In this document: positions 1 through 8,946 of the stretch, one piece after another
Layout: each line of letters opens with the position of its first letter
Position numbering within the stretch: the first letter of the stretch is position 1
From: Flavobacterium piscis
GTDB taxonomy: Bacteria > Bacteroidota > Bacteroidia > Flavobacteriales > Flavobacteriaceae
Reading direction: 5' to 3'
Assembly: GCF_001686925.1 (NCBI RefSeq)
Contig: NZ_LVEN01000021.1
Span: 1 to 36,044 of the forward strand
Length of the DNA stretch: 36,044 nt
The notes under the pieces: generated by a model
The model's input: only the letters and a program-made list of their open reading frames with translations
What the model was told of the DNA's origin: nothing
Databases searched by the model: none
Position numbers and translations under genes: made by a program

Positions 1-788
1 CAGGCTGCGTCAGATGTGATTTCGCTACAGGGTTTCGGATCAACCGTTATCGTTCCATCCGTATTTAAAGTTACTCCTGTTGGAAGAACTGTTGACGTAG
101 TTAAAGTTACATCTGCCGGCAAGAATGGTAATCCATCCAAAGTATCATTTCCAAAAACAGTTGGGATTGTTCCTCCCGTTGTCCCGTTGATTGGAGCTGG
201 TGTATCATCTTTGGCATCGATTGTAGTGACAATTACCGTTGTTACAGCCTGGTCACAAATCGTTGGATTCGCTTTTTGACAAATTGAATATGTGATAGGA
301 TAAGTTCCCGGCGTCGTATTTGGATCAACCGTTATCGTTCCATCCGTATTTAAAGTTACTCCTGTTGGAAGAACTGTTGACGTAGTTAAAGTTACATCAG
401 CTGGCAAGAATGGTAATCCATCCAAAGTATCATTTCCAAAAACAGTCGCAACAGTTCCGCCTGTTGTCCCGTTGATTGGAGCTGGTGTATCGTCTTTGGC
501 GTCGATTGTGGTTACAATTACAGTAACTGTTGCATCATCACAATTTAAAGGAATATCAACTTGGCAAATTTTATAGTCGAAAGTATAAGTTCCAGGGGCT
601 GTTCCCGCTGCAACATCAACACTACCATCCGCATTTAAAGTTAATCCCGCAGGAACACCTGATGTTCCCAGAGTTAAAACAACTGCTGAAGGAGTAACTA
701 AATCCCCATTTATATTATCATTTGCAAAAATGTTAATGACATTCGTTGCTCCTGTATTTCCGTTAATAGCATCTACACTATCATTATC
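1..788 (-). repeat. Tandem 285-bp (95-codon) repeats inside the adhesin gene
   Basis: Three units are visible: 788-504 (diverged), 503-219, and 218 to the window edge. Units two and three share long identical stretches; about 77 bases at 37-113 and 322-398 are the same, while the other end of each unit diverges. Each unit encodes a beta-sandwich-like stretch with motifs DTPAPINGT, VFGNDTLDG and TLNTDGTI, with cysteines in the second half (SICQ and ICDQ). The patchwork of identity and divergence points to recent duplication or gene conversion. The outer unit stops matching at base 36. Confidence 0.85.
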
Positions 789-3098
789 TGCCACAATTAC
801 AGATTTTGTTTCCGTTTCTGTAGCTGTATCATTCCCTGTAGCTGTTCCAGATGTATCTTCTACCGCATTATTACTGCCGTCAACACCTTTTGCTTCAGCT
901 GAATTAATCACTTTACCGGCTATAAGATCAGCTAGCGTTACAGTATGTGTGGCTGTACTATTTGCTGAAGCACCCGGAAGAAGCGTTGTTACTAATGCTG
1001 GAGAAATACTTCCTGAATCTGCATTGGTATCCGTAATATTGATGCTATATACCGGTACTTTACCTGTATTGGTAACGACTAGATCATAAGTAATTATATC
1101 CCCAACTTTATTAAAAACTCCTGTTCTGGCTGTTTTAACCAGTTTTAATTCAGCCAGAGGTGTTGCCTTATCACTGTCATTCGTCACAGTGACATCAATA
1201 TTATCACCTTTTATAGTTGCTGTGTTTGTTACCTGACCTGTGGTTTTTATAGTAGCTGTAATATTTAAAGTAGCAGCTTCATTAACAGCAAGATTACCAA
1301 TGTTCCAAATTCCGGTGCTTTGAACATAAGTTCCTACGCTTGGGGACGCAGAAACGAAAGTATAACCCGAAGGTAAAGCATCCGTAACCACAACATTTCT
1401 ATCTTCATTTGGTCCGTTATTTTTAGCTGCTACCGTAAATACAACTTCATTAGCCGTTGATCCGTTTGCAACTGTTTTGGTGACTTCGCGATCTCCACAA
1501 ACAGCAACATAAATTGCAGCCGATTTTCCTGTAACTCCACAATCACGTGTTCCTGTAATCGAATAATTTCCTGTTTTTACCGGAACTACAGATTGACTGG
1601 TTGCACCAGGTATCAACACTCCGTCAAGATACCATTGATAAGGTTCTAATCCTGGATCGGCAGTTATAATGTTAAGTGCACAACCATTACTGTCTCTTGT
1701 AACGTCAGGAAGCGCCGGGGTTTCATTAAAAGAAGAAAAGAATCCCGACATCGAAAATCCTCCACCTTGCTGTACAATCCCAACATTCATTCTTGCTGAA
1801 GAATTAACGGTAATATTTGCAGGATTTCCAATTTGTGCGTTTTCGAATCTAATTAAATAAACTCCTGTTGAACCTAACTGGAAACGAAGATTGCCAGTTG
1901 TAGTTTCAATATTAGTCCCGTTTACATAAACAATCGCTGTTAGAGATTCTACCAGAACAAATCCAAAATAAGGCAATACTTGTGCGTTATAACCTTTAAA
2001 CTGACTTGTTGAAGTCCATTTTGATCCTGAACATCCTCCTACAGGAAGTACGGTAGCAATATCTACTTCACATGATTGGGCTGTTCCTGAATATACTGCA
2101 ATAGGTTTATTTGATTCTATTATTGATGATGAATAACGAGCGTTAGCATCACCATGATGAATAGAACGAAAGGATCCTCCGTTTGCAAGTGTAAAAGTTG
2201 TTGTATTAATAAAAGCTCCATTTGGAGCATAATTAGTTACTGTAACTTGAGTATTTCCTTCAGATGCAATTATGGTAGACTGTTCAGGTAAATTAGTTCC
2301 TGTTCCTGACGTACCACTACCTCTTACTACGATATATCGTGTTCCCAGAATACTTACCGGCGCCATTTGATCTACTGCTCCATCTCCACATCCTCCCGGA
2401 GTATCTGTATAAGCACCTGTATTGGCTACTACAGGTTTATTTGCTTCAAGTAAATCTCCTGTACCCGTACGTTGAAACAAATAACTTTGTCCTTTATTTA
2501 AGAGTACCAGATTGGTTCCGTTTATCTTTACCTGTGTATTATCATCAATTGCCATAACCGAATAAACGGGAAGGTTGGAGGCTCCGTTAAATCCTGCAAT
2601 ACCTGCAAAATCACTTCTGTAATATCCCAAACGGAAAGCAGTTCCCCTGCCCTCATTACCAAAACTAACCAAAGAAGCATTTCCTTTAATAGTAGCACCG
2701 GTAGTATCTCCGCCACCAGAACTAGCCTGATCAGAAGCTACATTTCTAAGATTTACAGATACTTTTCCACCGGTACTTTCTACTATTAATCCTTTATCGT
2801 CCTGAATTGTATTAACAGGGTTACTATTTAATTGCCATGGCGATCCAACGAAACGATATACATCAGGCGCAGCCGAAGTAAGCGTGCGAGTTGCAAGAAA
2901 TGTACCGTCACTTTTCTTTAAAGTTACCGTGACCGTTGTGGTCGATTCTGTAGTAAGTACAATTTCATTTGCATTACTCCAGTATTGCCATGGAGATGGC
3001 GCTATGTAATGACTTGTTGCATACTGTGCATTTCCTTTAAATACAAAAAAAAGAAACAAAAATAAAAACAGTATTTTTTTGGGTAATTTTTTTCTCAT
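1..3098 (-). CDS. Large secreted repeat protein, adhesin-like, partial (N-terminal part)
   Basis: The reading frame starts at ATG 3098-3096 and stays open to the window edge (1032 codons), so the C-terminus is missing. Residues 1-25 form a signal peptide (basic MRKK, a long Phe/Leu core, cleavage near GNAQ). Roughly residues 130-430 resemble the IgGFc-binding N-terminal domain found in many Bacteroidota surface proteins. Residues about 536-655 are a DUF11-type beta-sandwich (VTKTVANGST start), followed by a second DUF11-like domain to about 770. From residue 771 onward come 95-residue repeats beginning DxxDD or DNDS. In known relatives such proteins end in a type IX secretion sorting domain or a gliding-motility C-terminal domain; that part lies outside the window, so secretion by T9SS is inferred. 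A surface adhesin or sheath role fits the architecture. The domains are clear; the function is not proven. Confidence 0.85.
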   Translation of the reverse strand, partial: MRKKLPKKILFLFLFLFFVFKGNAQYATSHYIAPSPWQYWSNANEIVLTTESTTTVTVTLKKSDGTFLATRTLTSAAPDVYRFVGSPWQLNSNPVNTIQDDKGLIVESTGGKVSVNLRNVASDQASSGGGDTTGATIKGNASLVSFGNEGRGTAFRLGYYRSDFAGIAGFNGASNLPVYSVMAIDDNTQVKINGTNLVLLNKGQSYLFQRTGTGDLLEANKPVVANTGAYTDTPGGCGDGAVDQMAPVSILGTRYIVVRGSGTSGTGTNLPEQSTIIASEGNTQVTVTNYAPNGAFINTTTFTLANGGSFRSIHHGDANARYSSSIIESNKPIAVYSGTAQSCEVDIATVLPVGGCSGSKWTSTSQFKGYNAQVLPYFGFVLVESLTAIVYVNGTNIETTTGNLRFQLGSTGVYLIRFENAQIGNPANITVNSSARMNVGIVQQGGGFSMSGFFSSFNETPALPDVTRDSNGCALNIITADPGLEPYQWYLDGVLIPGATSQSVVPVKTGNYSITGTRDCGVTGKSAAIYVAVCGDREVTKTVANGSTANEVVFTVAAKNNGPNEDRNVVVTDALPSGYTFVSASPSVGTYVQSTGIWNIGNLAVNEAATLNITATIKTTGQVTNTATIKGDNIDVTVTNDSDKATPLAELKLVKTARTGVFNKVGDIITYDLVVTNTGKVPVYSINITDTNADSGSISPALVTTLLPGASANSTATHTVTLADLIAGKVINSAEAKGVDGSNNAVEDTSGTATGNDTATETETKSVIVADNDSVDAINGNTGATNVINIFANDNINGDLVTPSAVVLTLGTSGVPAGLTLNADGSVDVAAGTAPGTYTFDYKICQVDIPLNCDDATVTVIVTTIDAKDDTPAPINGTTGGTVATVFGNDTLDGLPFLPADVTLTTSTVLPTGVTLNTDGTITVDPNTTPGTYPITYSICQKANPTICDQAVTTVIVTTIDAKDDTPAPINGTTGGTIPTVFGNDTLDGLPFLPADVTLTTSTVLPTGVTLNTDGTITVDPKPCSEITSDAA

Positions 3099-3778
3099 AG
3101 TTATCATTTGAATTATTATCCTAGATATATTTTGATTTTGGGTGCGAAATTATAGATTAGAGCTTCCAATAAAGGGAGCACTCCTTTCTCGATTACGTAA
3201 TAGAGAAAATATCCTATCAGAAAAAAAAGCATAAACAGCTAACAAACAGATATTTGCAGTTAAACGACTTTTAAAGCATTTTAACGAGTACAGTTGTTAT
3301 TTTCACACTTAATCGCGATTTGATAAGTAATTACAGCGCTATTACCATAGAAGTATTGGATAATTATGGCTGAAAAAATCCAGTTTGATCGTAAAATAAT
3401 ATAGTAAAGTGTATTTTCTATTAGAAACAAAATGACTTTCTTCTGAAGCTAATTAATGAGAAAGCAGCCAAAAAATTTATCTTTGCAAAAGCTTTCATTT
3501 TTGAAATTGCCTAGTAATTATTGCTCAAATCAGAAGTTATTTTTATCATCAGTAAACCAGAAGTATTTTGTAACGTAATGATTTTAAGTTGTTATGATTT
3601 CAAAAAATCTATACTTTTATCAAAAAAAAGAACTACTTTACCCGTCATAATAATTTGATGCACTGCATTGATAAAAATCATACTATTTTTCTTAAAATTT
3701 GATATAACCCTATCAATGAAGCGAAAAATCACTCAAAAATAATCATCGCCATACAACCTTTTAACTCCAATTATTTAC
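3099..3778. other. Long intergenic region between divergent genes
   Basis: This 680-base AT-rich spacer separates the adhesin (leftward) from the TPR-AraC regulator (rightward), so it must hold both promoters. No full TTTG-N19-21-TAnnTTTG promoter was found for either gene; TAATTTCG on the minus strand (3152-3145) is one base off a -7 box but lacks a well-placed -33 element. No convincing small gene, hairpin or repeat was seen. Confidence 0.5.
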
Positions 3779-5350
3779 ATGCACTTAAAACGTATTATTA
3801 TCCTATTTATAGCTGTAGTTTTTCCTTACTTAAATTATGCACAAGGTTCAAAATTCGACAGTATTTTCTCAGAGACCGCTCAGGTACTAGTAGGCTCCAA
3901 TCCAAAAAAAGCTTTAAAAAATACCGATTACCTTTATAAAATATCAAGTGATAATTCACAACGAATAAAATCCAGTATGCTGAGAGCAACGCTTCTGCGT
4001 CAGTACGGTATTCGAAATGAAGCAGTTGCCGCATTAAAACGTGCAGACAGTCTGGCTGTAATCGACAAGAATTACACTATGCAGGCAAGAATAAATGGTT
4101 TTTTATCAACTCTTTACCGCGAATTCGAAATTTATAGCATAGGAAAAACATACTTGCAGAAAGCGGTTCGAATCAGTAGGAAAATTGAGGACAAAACAGA
4201 CATGTATAAATTTCAGGGCAATCTGTCTCAGGAAATAGCTTACTACTACATGTATTCTTCGGATTTTTCAGAAGCTATTGTACATCTTAAAAAGGGTAAT
4301 CAATTATTTAAAAAAGCCGGAGCCAGTATTGATCTTAACTTTCAAACCGCGGTCAATGATGAACTTATAGCCAAAAACTTTCTCTCACTGCATAAAGTCG
4401 ATTCTGCATTTTTATATTATGAAAAAGCCAAAAAAGGACTCGAATCATCACAATCTCCAAATAGTCCTCTCAAAGGATTTATATACAATGGTCTTGCAAA
4501 TGCCTACATAGCTAAGGGCGATTTTAAAAATGCTACTTCAAGTTTCAAAACAGCAGAACAAATAGCAAAAGTTTCGAATTACTTTACATTAAAACAGGAA
4601 GTCTATGTTTCTTTGTTGGAATTTTATAAAAAAACCGATAATAAAAAATACATCACTTATAATGAGCTCAATCTTAAACTCAATAAAGATGATGAGCAAA
4701 GCCGAAAAGTTATTGCAGATGATTTGATAAAAGAACTACGCAAAAAACAGGTTGATACCCAATCTGAATACCAAAAAAGCAAATATCTTATCATTGGAAG
4801 CTGTATTTTTATTGTACTCATTATTATTGGTATATATATATTGAAAAGAAAACAGGATTACAATAAAGTTAAAAAGTTTATTAATAAAACAGAGAACCAG
4901 ACAGAAACTGAAGTGAAGATTTCTCCCAAGAAAGATGTCGCTAAAGAGTATATGTCGGAGGTAACGGAAAGCACGATTTTAGAAAGCATAAAGCAGTTTG
5001 AAAAATCTAATTTGTATCTCAACAAAGACATTTCCTTAAATTCTGTAGCTGCAGAACTTAGTATCAACCAACGCTATTTATCTTATGTCATCAACAAACA
5101 TAAATCAAAGGATTTTGCCAGTTATATCAATGAACTTCGGATAAATTATATCATTAACCGACTGAAAAATGATCCTAACTATTTAAAATATAAAATAAGT
5201 TATCTTGCTGATCAATGCGGTTTTTTATCGCATAGCAGATTTACTATTACCTTTAAAAAAGTTACCGGCGTTTCTCCCCTAACTTTTATTACCTATCTTC
5301 AAAACGAAAACCAGGAGAAAAATCAATCAAAGCATGTTAAGAAAGCATAA
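3779..5350 (+). CDS. Membrane-anchored TPR/AraC-type transcriptional regulator
   Basis: This 523-residue protein has an N-terminal signal sequence (IIILFIAVVFPYLNYAQ, about residues 6-22), a helical TPR-like region at about 30-330 that would lie in the periplasm, one membrane helix at about 337-357 (YLIIGSCIFIVLIIIGIYIL) followed by basic KRKQ, a charged linker, and a C-terminal AraC DNA-binding domain at about 398-508 with the two helix-turn-helix segments (LNSVAAELSINQRYLS and LADQCGFLSHSRFTITFKKVTG). Proteins of this layout are common in Bacteroidota and are thought to sense periplasmic or envelope signals directly at the membrane. It is divergent from the adhesin gene and lies upstream of the DoxX-type genes, but its target cannot be read. 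Family assignment is firm. Confidence 0.9.
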   Translation: MHLKRIIILFIAVVFPYLNYAQGSKFDSIFSETAQVLVGSNPKKALKNTDYLYKISSDNSQRIKSSMLRATLLRQYGIRNEAVAALKRADSLAVIDKNYTMQARINGFLSTLYREFEIYSIGKTYLQKAVRISRKIEDKTDMYKFQGNLSQEIAYYYMYSSDFSEAIVHLKKGNQLFKKAGASIDLNFQTAVNDELIAKNFLSLHKVDSAFLYYEKAKKGLESSQSPNSPLKGFIYNGLANAYIAKGDFKNATSSFKTAEQIAKVSNYFTLKQEVYVSLLEFYKKTDNKKYITYNELNLKLNKDDEQSRKVIADDLIKELRKKQVDTQSEYQKSKYLIIGSCIFIVLIIIGIYILKRKQDYNKVKKFINKTENQTETEVKISPKKDVAKEYMSEVTESTILESIKQFEKSNLYLNKDISLNSVAAELSINQRYLSYVINKHKSKDFASYINELRINYIINRLKNDPNYLKYKISYLADQCGFLSHSRFTITFKKVTGVSPLTFITYLQNENQEKNQSKHVKKA

Positions 5351-5409
5351 CATGCGAGTTAAAGTAAGCACATACAGTCAGTTTATTTTAAAAGCCCTAT
5401 TTTTATAAA

Positions 5410-5826
5410 ATGAAATTAAAAAAACCCACCATTATTTTTAAATATCTAAAACAGCTATTGCTGTTGGTGGGTTTACTCTATGCATTTTCTAATTGTCATG
5501 TCAAAAAATCTGTTTTGCATTTGGCAGGAATCAAGTCTGTACAGCTTTCTCAAAAAAGCCTTACGCAATTACCTGTTCAGGGATCGTGTCATTTCAGTAT
5601 ACTTCAAAAAAGCAGCCTTTCAAAGAGTAATGGTGCTACTGCTCAAGTTCCCATAATTCCAAATAGATGTTCTTTTTATTTTCAAATACACGAAAACCAA
5701 TTAGTTAACACTTTTCCTATTCATCCTGCTTTCAAATTCAATAAAAGTTTGATAAGCTTCCCTCCTATGTTTATAATATTTAAAAAAATAAAGATTGCGC
5801 CAGCAGTGGTTTCGTACACTGTATAA
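5410..5826 (+). CDS. Small membrane-anchored or exported protein of unknown function
   Basis: The product has 138 residues and I do not recognise it. Residues 1-29 are basic then hydrophobic (LKQLLLLVGLLYAFSNC). The Cys29 position looks like a lipobox, but Asn before the Cys is atypical, so it could instead be an uncleaved anchor. The rest is Ser/Lys/Gln-rich with a second short hydrophobic stretch near the C-terminus (SFPPMFIIFKKIKI), and no catalytic motif is visible. It sits 59 bases after the regulator and 35 bases before the DoxD-DoxA gene on the same strand, so co-transcription with the latter is likely. It could be a small partner of the membrane protein; this is inference only. Confidence 0.6.
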   Translation: MKLKKPTIIFKYLKQLLLLVGLLYAFSNCHVKKSVLHLAGIKSVQLSQKSLTQLPVQGSCHFSILQKSSLSKSNGATAQVPIIPNRCSFYFQIHENQLVNTFPIHPAFKFNKSLISFPPMFIIFKKIKIAPAVVSYTV

Positions 5827-5861
5827 AACAATTTTTACTTTTTTAAATTTTATAAAATAAC

Positions 5862-6866
5862 ATGCAACATCAAAAAACTTTTGACGTGAACGCTATCGTT
5901 CCGTTGGCCTTACGTTTAGTAGTGGGCTGGACTTATTTTTCGGCCTTTTGGAGGCGACTTATCCTTGAAAACAAATTAATTCCCGAAGAAGCCGGATACA
6001 TAGGAGAAAAATTCAATCATTTTTTACCCAATGCACTCGGGATAAAACCGCTTATAGAATATCTCGTGACACATCCTGAAGCTTTATGGATTAATATGGT
6101 CGCATTTACAATTATCGAAGGAATAGTTGGCCTTGCCATGATATTGGGCTTTTTTACACGATTGATGAGTATTGGCGTTTTCTTATTGGCATTAGGAATT
6201 TTATTGGCTTCCGGCTGGATCGGAACTACTTGCCTGGACGAATGGCAAATTGGAATTTTAGGACTAGCCTCAGGATTTACGCTATTTTTAACCGGAAGCA
6301 ATTATCTTTCTCTTGACGGTTATTTTATAACAAAAAAATCAGCCTTTACCCAAACAAAAGGGTTTCGATTCCTGGGGTCCGGAGCATTAAATTTCACACC
6401 TTATAAACCACTGCTTTTAGTTATCGTCTTTTCTATTTTTGGACTTACTTTATTTACTAATCAATATTTTCACGGCGGAGTTTATGGAACGCTTCATAAT
6501 AAGTCTGTAAAGCCAAAGCTTGAAATCAGCAACTTAAAAGTTGATCGCAACGAATTAAGTTTTGATGTTTTTCGGGTAGAAGGAGTCGATGTGTATGGTT
6601 CGTTTTTAATTGGTATTTCGCTTAAAAACGAAGCGGGAAAAAATCTTTTACAATTGAATGGAAATGATTTAGCTCAGTTATCTCCTCAAACAATATCAAA
6701 TTATTACGTCGCCAAAATAAAGCCCGGTAAACATAGTCTTGTAATTCCGTTAGGATCAAAAGCAACAATCCGAATTCCTATAGATAATAAATGGGATTTT
6801 CAGAAGAGTGCTTATACGCTGACTTTAACAGATATTAGCGGTGCAACATGGGTGTCGAATTTATAA
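5862..6866 (+). CDS. Fused DoxD-DoxA protein (thiosulfate:quinone oxidoreductase-like)
   Basis: The protein has 334 residues. Residues 1-155 form a four-helix DoxX/DoxD membrane domain (for example LALRLVVGWTYFSAFWRR at 16-32 and the helix around 83-98). A fifth helix lies at about 183-198 (LLLVIVFSIFGLTLFT), followed by a mostly beta C-terminal domain at about 215-334 matching the DoxA region. In Acidianus the two parts are separate subunits that oxidise thiosulfate to tetrathionate and pass electrons to quinone; fused forms occur in Bacteroidota. Whether this homologue uses thiosulfate is unproven, because DoxX-type domains are also found in proteins of other function. A strong terminator follows directly, so this is the last gene of its transcript. 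Confidence 0.75.
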   Translation: MQHQKTFDVNAIVPLALRLVVGWTYFSAFWRRLILENKLIPEEAGYIGEKFNHFLPNALGIKPLIEYLVTHPEALWINMVAFTIIEGIVGLAMILGFFTRLMSIGVFLLALGILLASGWIGTTCLDEWQIGILGLASGFTLFLTGSNYLSLDGYFITKKSAFTQTKGFRFLGSGALNFTPYKPLLLVIVFSIFGLTLFTNQYFHGGVYGTLHNKSVKPKLEISNLKVDRNELSFDVFRVEGVDVYGSFLIGISLKNEAGKNLLQLNGNDLAQLSPQTISNYYVAKIKPGKHSLVIPLGSKATIRIPIDNKWDFQKSAYTLTLTDISGATWVSNL

Positions 6867-6870
6867 TGTA

Positions 6871-6905
6871 ATAAAAGCGGGAAGATTTAAAATTCCCGCT
6901 TTTAT
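6871..6905 (+). terminator. Rho-independent terminator after the DoxD-DoxA gene
   Basis: A perfect 13-bp stem (6871-6883 with 6893-6905, core GCGGGAA/TTCCCGC) encloses a 9-base loop and runs into a T-rich tail. It starts 5 bases after the stop codon and separates the DoxD-DoxA transcript from the biosynthetic cluster. Confidence 0.9.
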
Positions 6906-7104
6906 TTTTATTCCTTTAATTATTGCAAGACTTTAAACTGTAATTTTATAAGGAACAAATAAAATTATGTAATTAAAGATTTGGCAAGTTTTTGATCTTT
7001 GTACTTAATATTTGTATTTATAGCACATTTATCGTTGCAAATTTTAAGCAATTTTAATATAAAATGTATTAAATATTTAAGATATAATAGCTAAATTGCT
7101 TAGT

Positions 7105-8232
7105 ATGAAAACAAATTCAGAGGTAGTTATTATTGGAGGCGGTCTTGCCGGTTTGGCGAGCGCTTTACATCTGTCTCAAAAAGGATTATCGGTAACTTTA
7201 ATAGAAAAATCCGGCTATCCCCGCCACAAAGTATGCGGCGAGTATGTTTCGAACGAAATCTTACCCTATCTTCATTGGCTTAATGCCGATATTTCAAAAT
7301 TACAGCCTGTCACTATCAATAAATTTGAGTTTACAACCCGAAAAGGAAAGACAGCTTCAGCAAATCTTCCGTTAGGCGGTTTTGGTGTCAGCAGGTATCA
7401 GTTGGATAATTTTTTATATCAAAAAGCAGTAACAAACGGTTGTACCATTGTAAAAGAAATGGTTACGGATGTTTCTTTTGATAACGACCTATTTACGATT
7501 ACCACTACTCATCAGGTTTTATCAGCAAAAATAGTTTTAGGCGCTTTTGGCAAACGATCCAATATTGATCAGGTATTATCACGCGATTTTTTCGTAAAAA
7601 AGTCACCATGGTTAGCCGTTAAGGCACATTATAAAGGTGATTTTGCAAATGATCTCGTGGCCCTGCACAATTTTGAAGGCGGTTATTGCGGCGTTTCTAA
7701 AGTTGAAAATGATATAATTAATATTTGCTATCTGGCCGATTATGCCACATTCAAACAATATAAAAATATAGAAGAATATCAGCGTAATGTATTGTATAAA
7801 AACAAACACCTTAAAGCTGTATTTGAAAACAGTACACTTCTTTTTGATAAACCCATTACCATAAGTCAGATCTCTTTTGATAAAAAACAGCCTGTCGAAA
7901 ACCACATTTTAATGATTGGCGATACGGCCGGCCTTATTCATCCTTTATGCGGCAACGGAATGGCGATGGCCATACACAGCGCCAAAATCGCATCAGAATT
8001 AGTATTGGATTTTTATTCTGAAAAAATAAAGTCGAGAGAAGAATTAGAAAAAAGCTATACAAAACAGTGGAAAAAACACTTTGGTAAACGCTTATTCATG
8101 GGAAGGATTTTAGCTAAAGTTTTAAGGAATAAAACCATTACCAATACCCTCGTTGCCATTACGGTAACCTTACCCGCCTTATTACCTGCAATAATCAAAC
8201 AAACGCATGGCAAACCAATAGCAATTCATTAA
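7105..8232 (+). CDS. FAD-dependent oxidoreductase, geranylgeranyl-reductase/hydroxylase family
   Basis: I start this at ATG 7105 rather than the in-frame TTG at 7096, giving 375 residues. The N-terminal Rossmann motif IIGGGLAGLASALHL binds FAD, followed by Glu of the second strand (LIEK) and the family motif PRHKVCGEYVS. The second FAD motif, IGDTAGLIHPLCGNGMAMA, is intact in the middle. The family includes geranylgeranyl reductases and aromatic or polyketide hydroxylases. It is the first gene of a tight set: the methyltransferase begins at the next base and the type III polyketide synthase overlaps that by 4 bases. The likely job is oxidation, or less likely reduction, of the polyketide product, comparable in role to the flavoprotein SrsC of Streptomyces. 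The exact reaction is inferred from context. Confidence 0.85.
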   Translation: MKTNSEVVIIGGGLAGLASALHLSQKGLSVTLIEKSGYPRHKVCGEYVSNEILPYLHWLNADISKLQPVTINKFEFTTRKGKTASANLPLGGFGVSRYQLDNFLYQKAVTNGCTIVKEMVTDVSFDNDLFTITTTHQVLSAKIVLGAFGKRSNIDQVLSRDFFVKKSPWLAVKAHYKGDFANDLVALHNFEGGYCGVSKVENDIINICYLADYATFKQYKNIEEYQRNVLYKNKHLKAVFENSTLLFDKPITISQISFDKKQPVENHILMIGDTAGLIHPLCGNGMAMAIHSAKIASELVLDFYSEKIKSREELEKSYTKQWKKHFGKRLFMGRILAKVLRNKTITNTLVAITVTLPALLPAIIKQTHGKPIAIH

Positions 8233-8946
8233 ATGATCATAAATACTACATATAGAACACAGGAAACGGAGATAATGGACGATTTTTTTCTCGAGGGAAA
8301 AGAATTACAAGAAGCATTGGATAAAATTGCCAGTATTAATAGATTATTAGGCGGCAATAAATTAACGCTGCACGGACTAAAAATATTACTAAAAAAATCA
8401 GATGCCACAAAAACAATAACAATTGCCGACATAGGCTGCGGTAACGGAGATATGTTGCGTATGCTGGCAGATTATGGTAAAAAAAACAACCTGAATCTTA
8501 AACTTATTGGTATAGATGCCAACGCTTTTACGATCAATTATGCCCAAAAATTATCGACAGCATATCCTAATATAGAATATAGATGTGTCGATATTTTTAG
8601 TCCCGAATTTAGTCTTCTTAAATACGATATTATTTTGTGCACGCTTACGCTGCACCATTTTTCGAACGAACAAATATTAAATATAATGACTACCTTTAAT
8701 AACAACGCCAACATTGGCATTGTCATTAACGATTTGCACCGCAGCAAATTAGCTTATCGCCTTTTTGAAAAAATTTGTACTATTTTCAAATTAAACAAAA
8801 TGTCACGCGAAGATGGACTAATCTCTATTTTAAGAGGTTTTAAGAAAAAAGAACTGGAGAATTTCTCTAAAAAATTAGATTTAAAAAACTATACCATAAA
8901 CTGGAAATGGGCTTTTCGTTACCAATGGATAATTGCTAAAAAATGA
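8233..8946 (+). CDS. Class I SAM-dependent methyltransferase
   Basis: The product has 237 residues and a canonical SAM-binding motif I (IADIGCGNGDM, about residues 64-74), an acidic residue at the end of the next strand (IGIDAN), and the later motifs CVDIFSPEF and DIILCTLTLHHF. The start at 8233 directly follows the stop of the flavoprotein; a second Met at 8275 is possible, with GGAG upstream of it. The stop overlaps the start of the type III PKS gene (ATGA), so the three proteins are translationally coupled. A methyltransferase beside a type III PKS recalls BpsB of Bacillus and SrsB of Streptomyces, which methylate pyrones or resorcinols. Methylation of the polyketide, on O or C, is the likely role. 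Confidence 0.85.
   Translation: MIINTTYRTQETEIMDDFFLEGKELQEALDKIASINRLLGGNKLTLHGLKILLKKSDATKTITIADIGCGNGDMLRMLADYGKKNNLNLKLIGIDANAFTINYAQKLSTAYPNIEYRCVDIFSPEFSLLKYDIILCTLTLHHFSNEQILNIMTTFNNNANIGIVINDLHRSKLAYRLFEKICTIFKLNKMSREDGLISILRGFKKKELENFSKKLDLKNYTINWKWAFRYQWIIAKK

Noticed and set aside
16..2716. Open frames of 60-120 codons on the plus strand (for example 16-279, 730-1089, 1669-1860, 2339-2557) and a minus frame at 2528-2716
   Set aside because: All overlap the adhesin gene in other frames. Their products are low-complexity Val/Ser/Pro strings mirroring the repeats, while the adhesin frame is continuous and encodes known domains.
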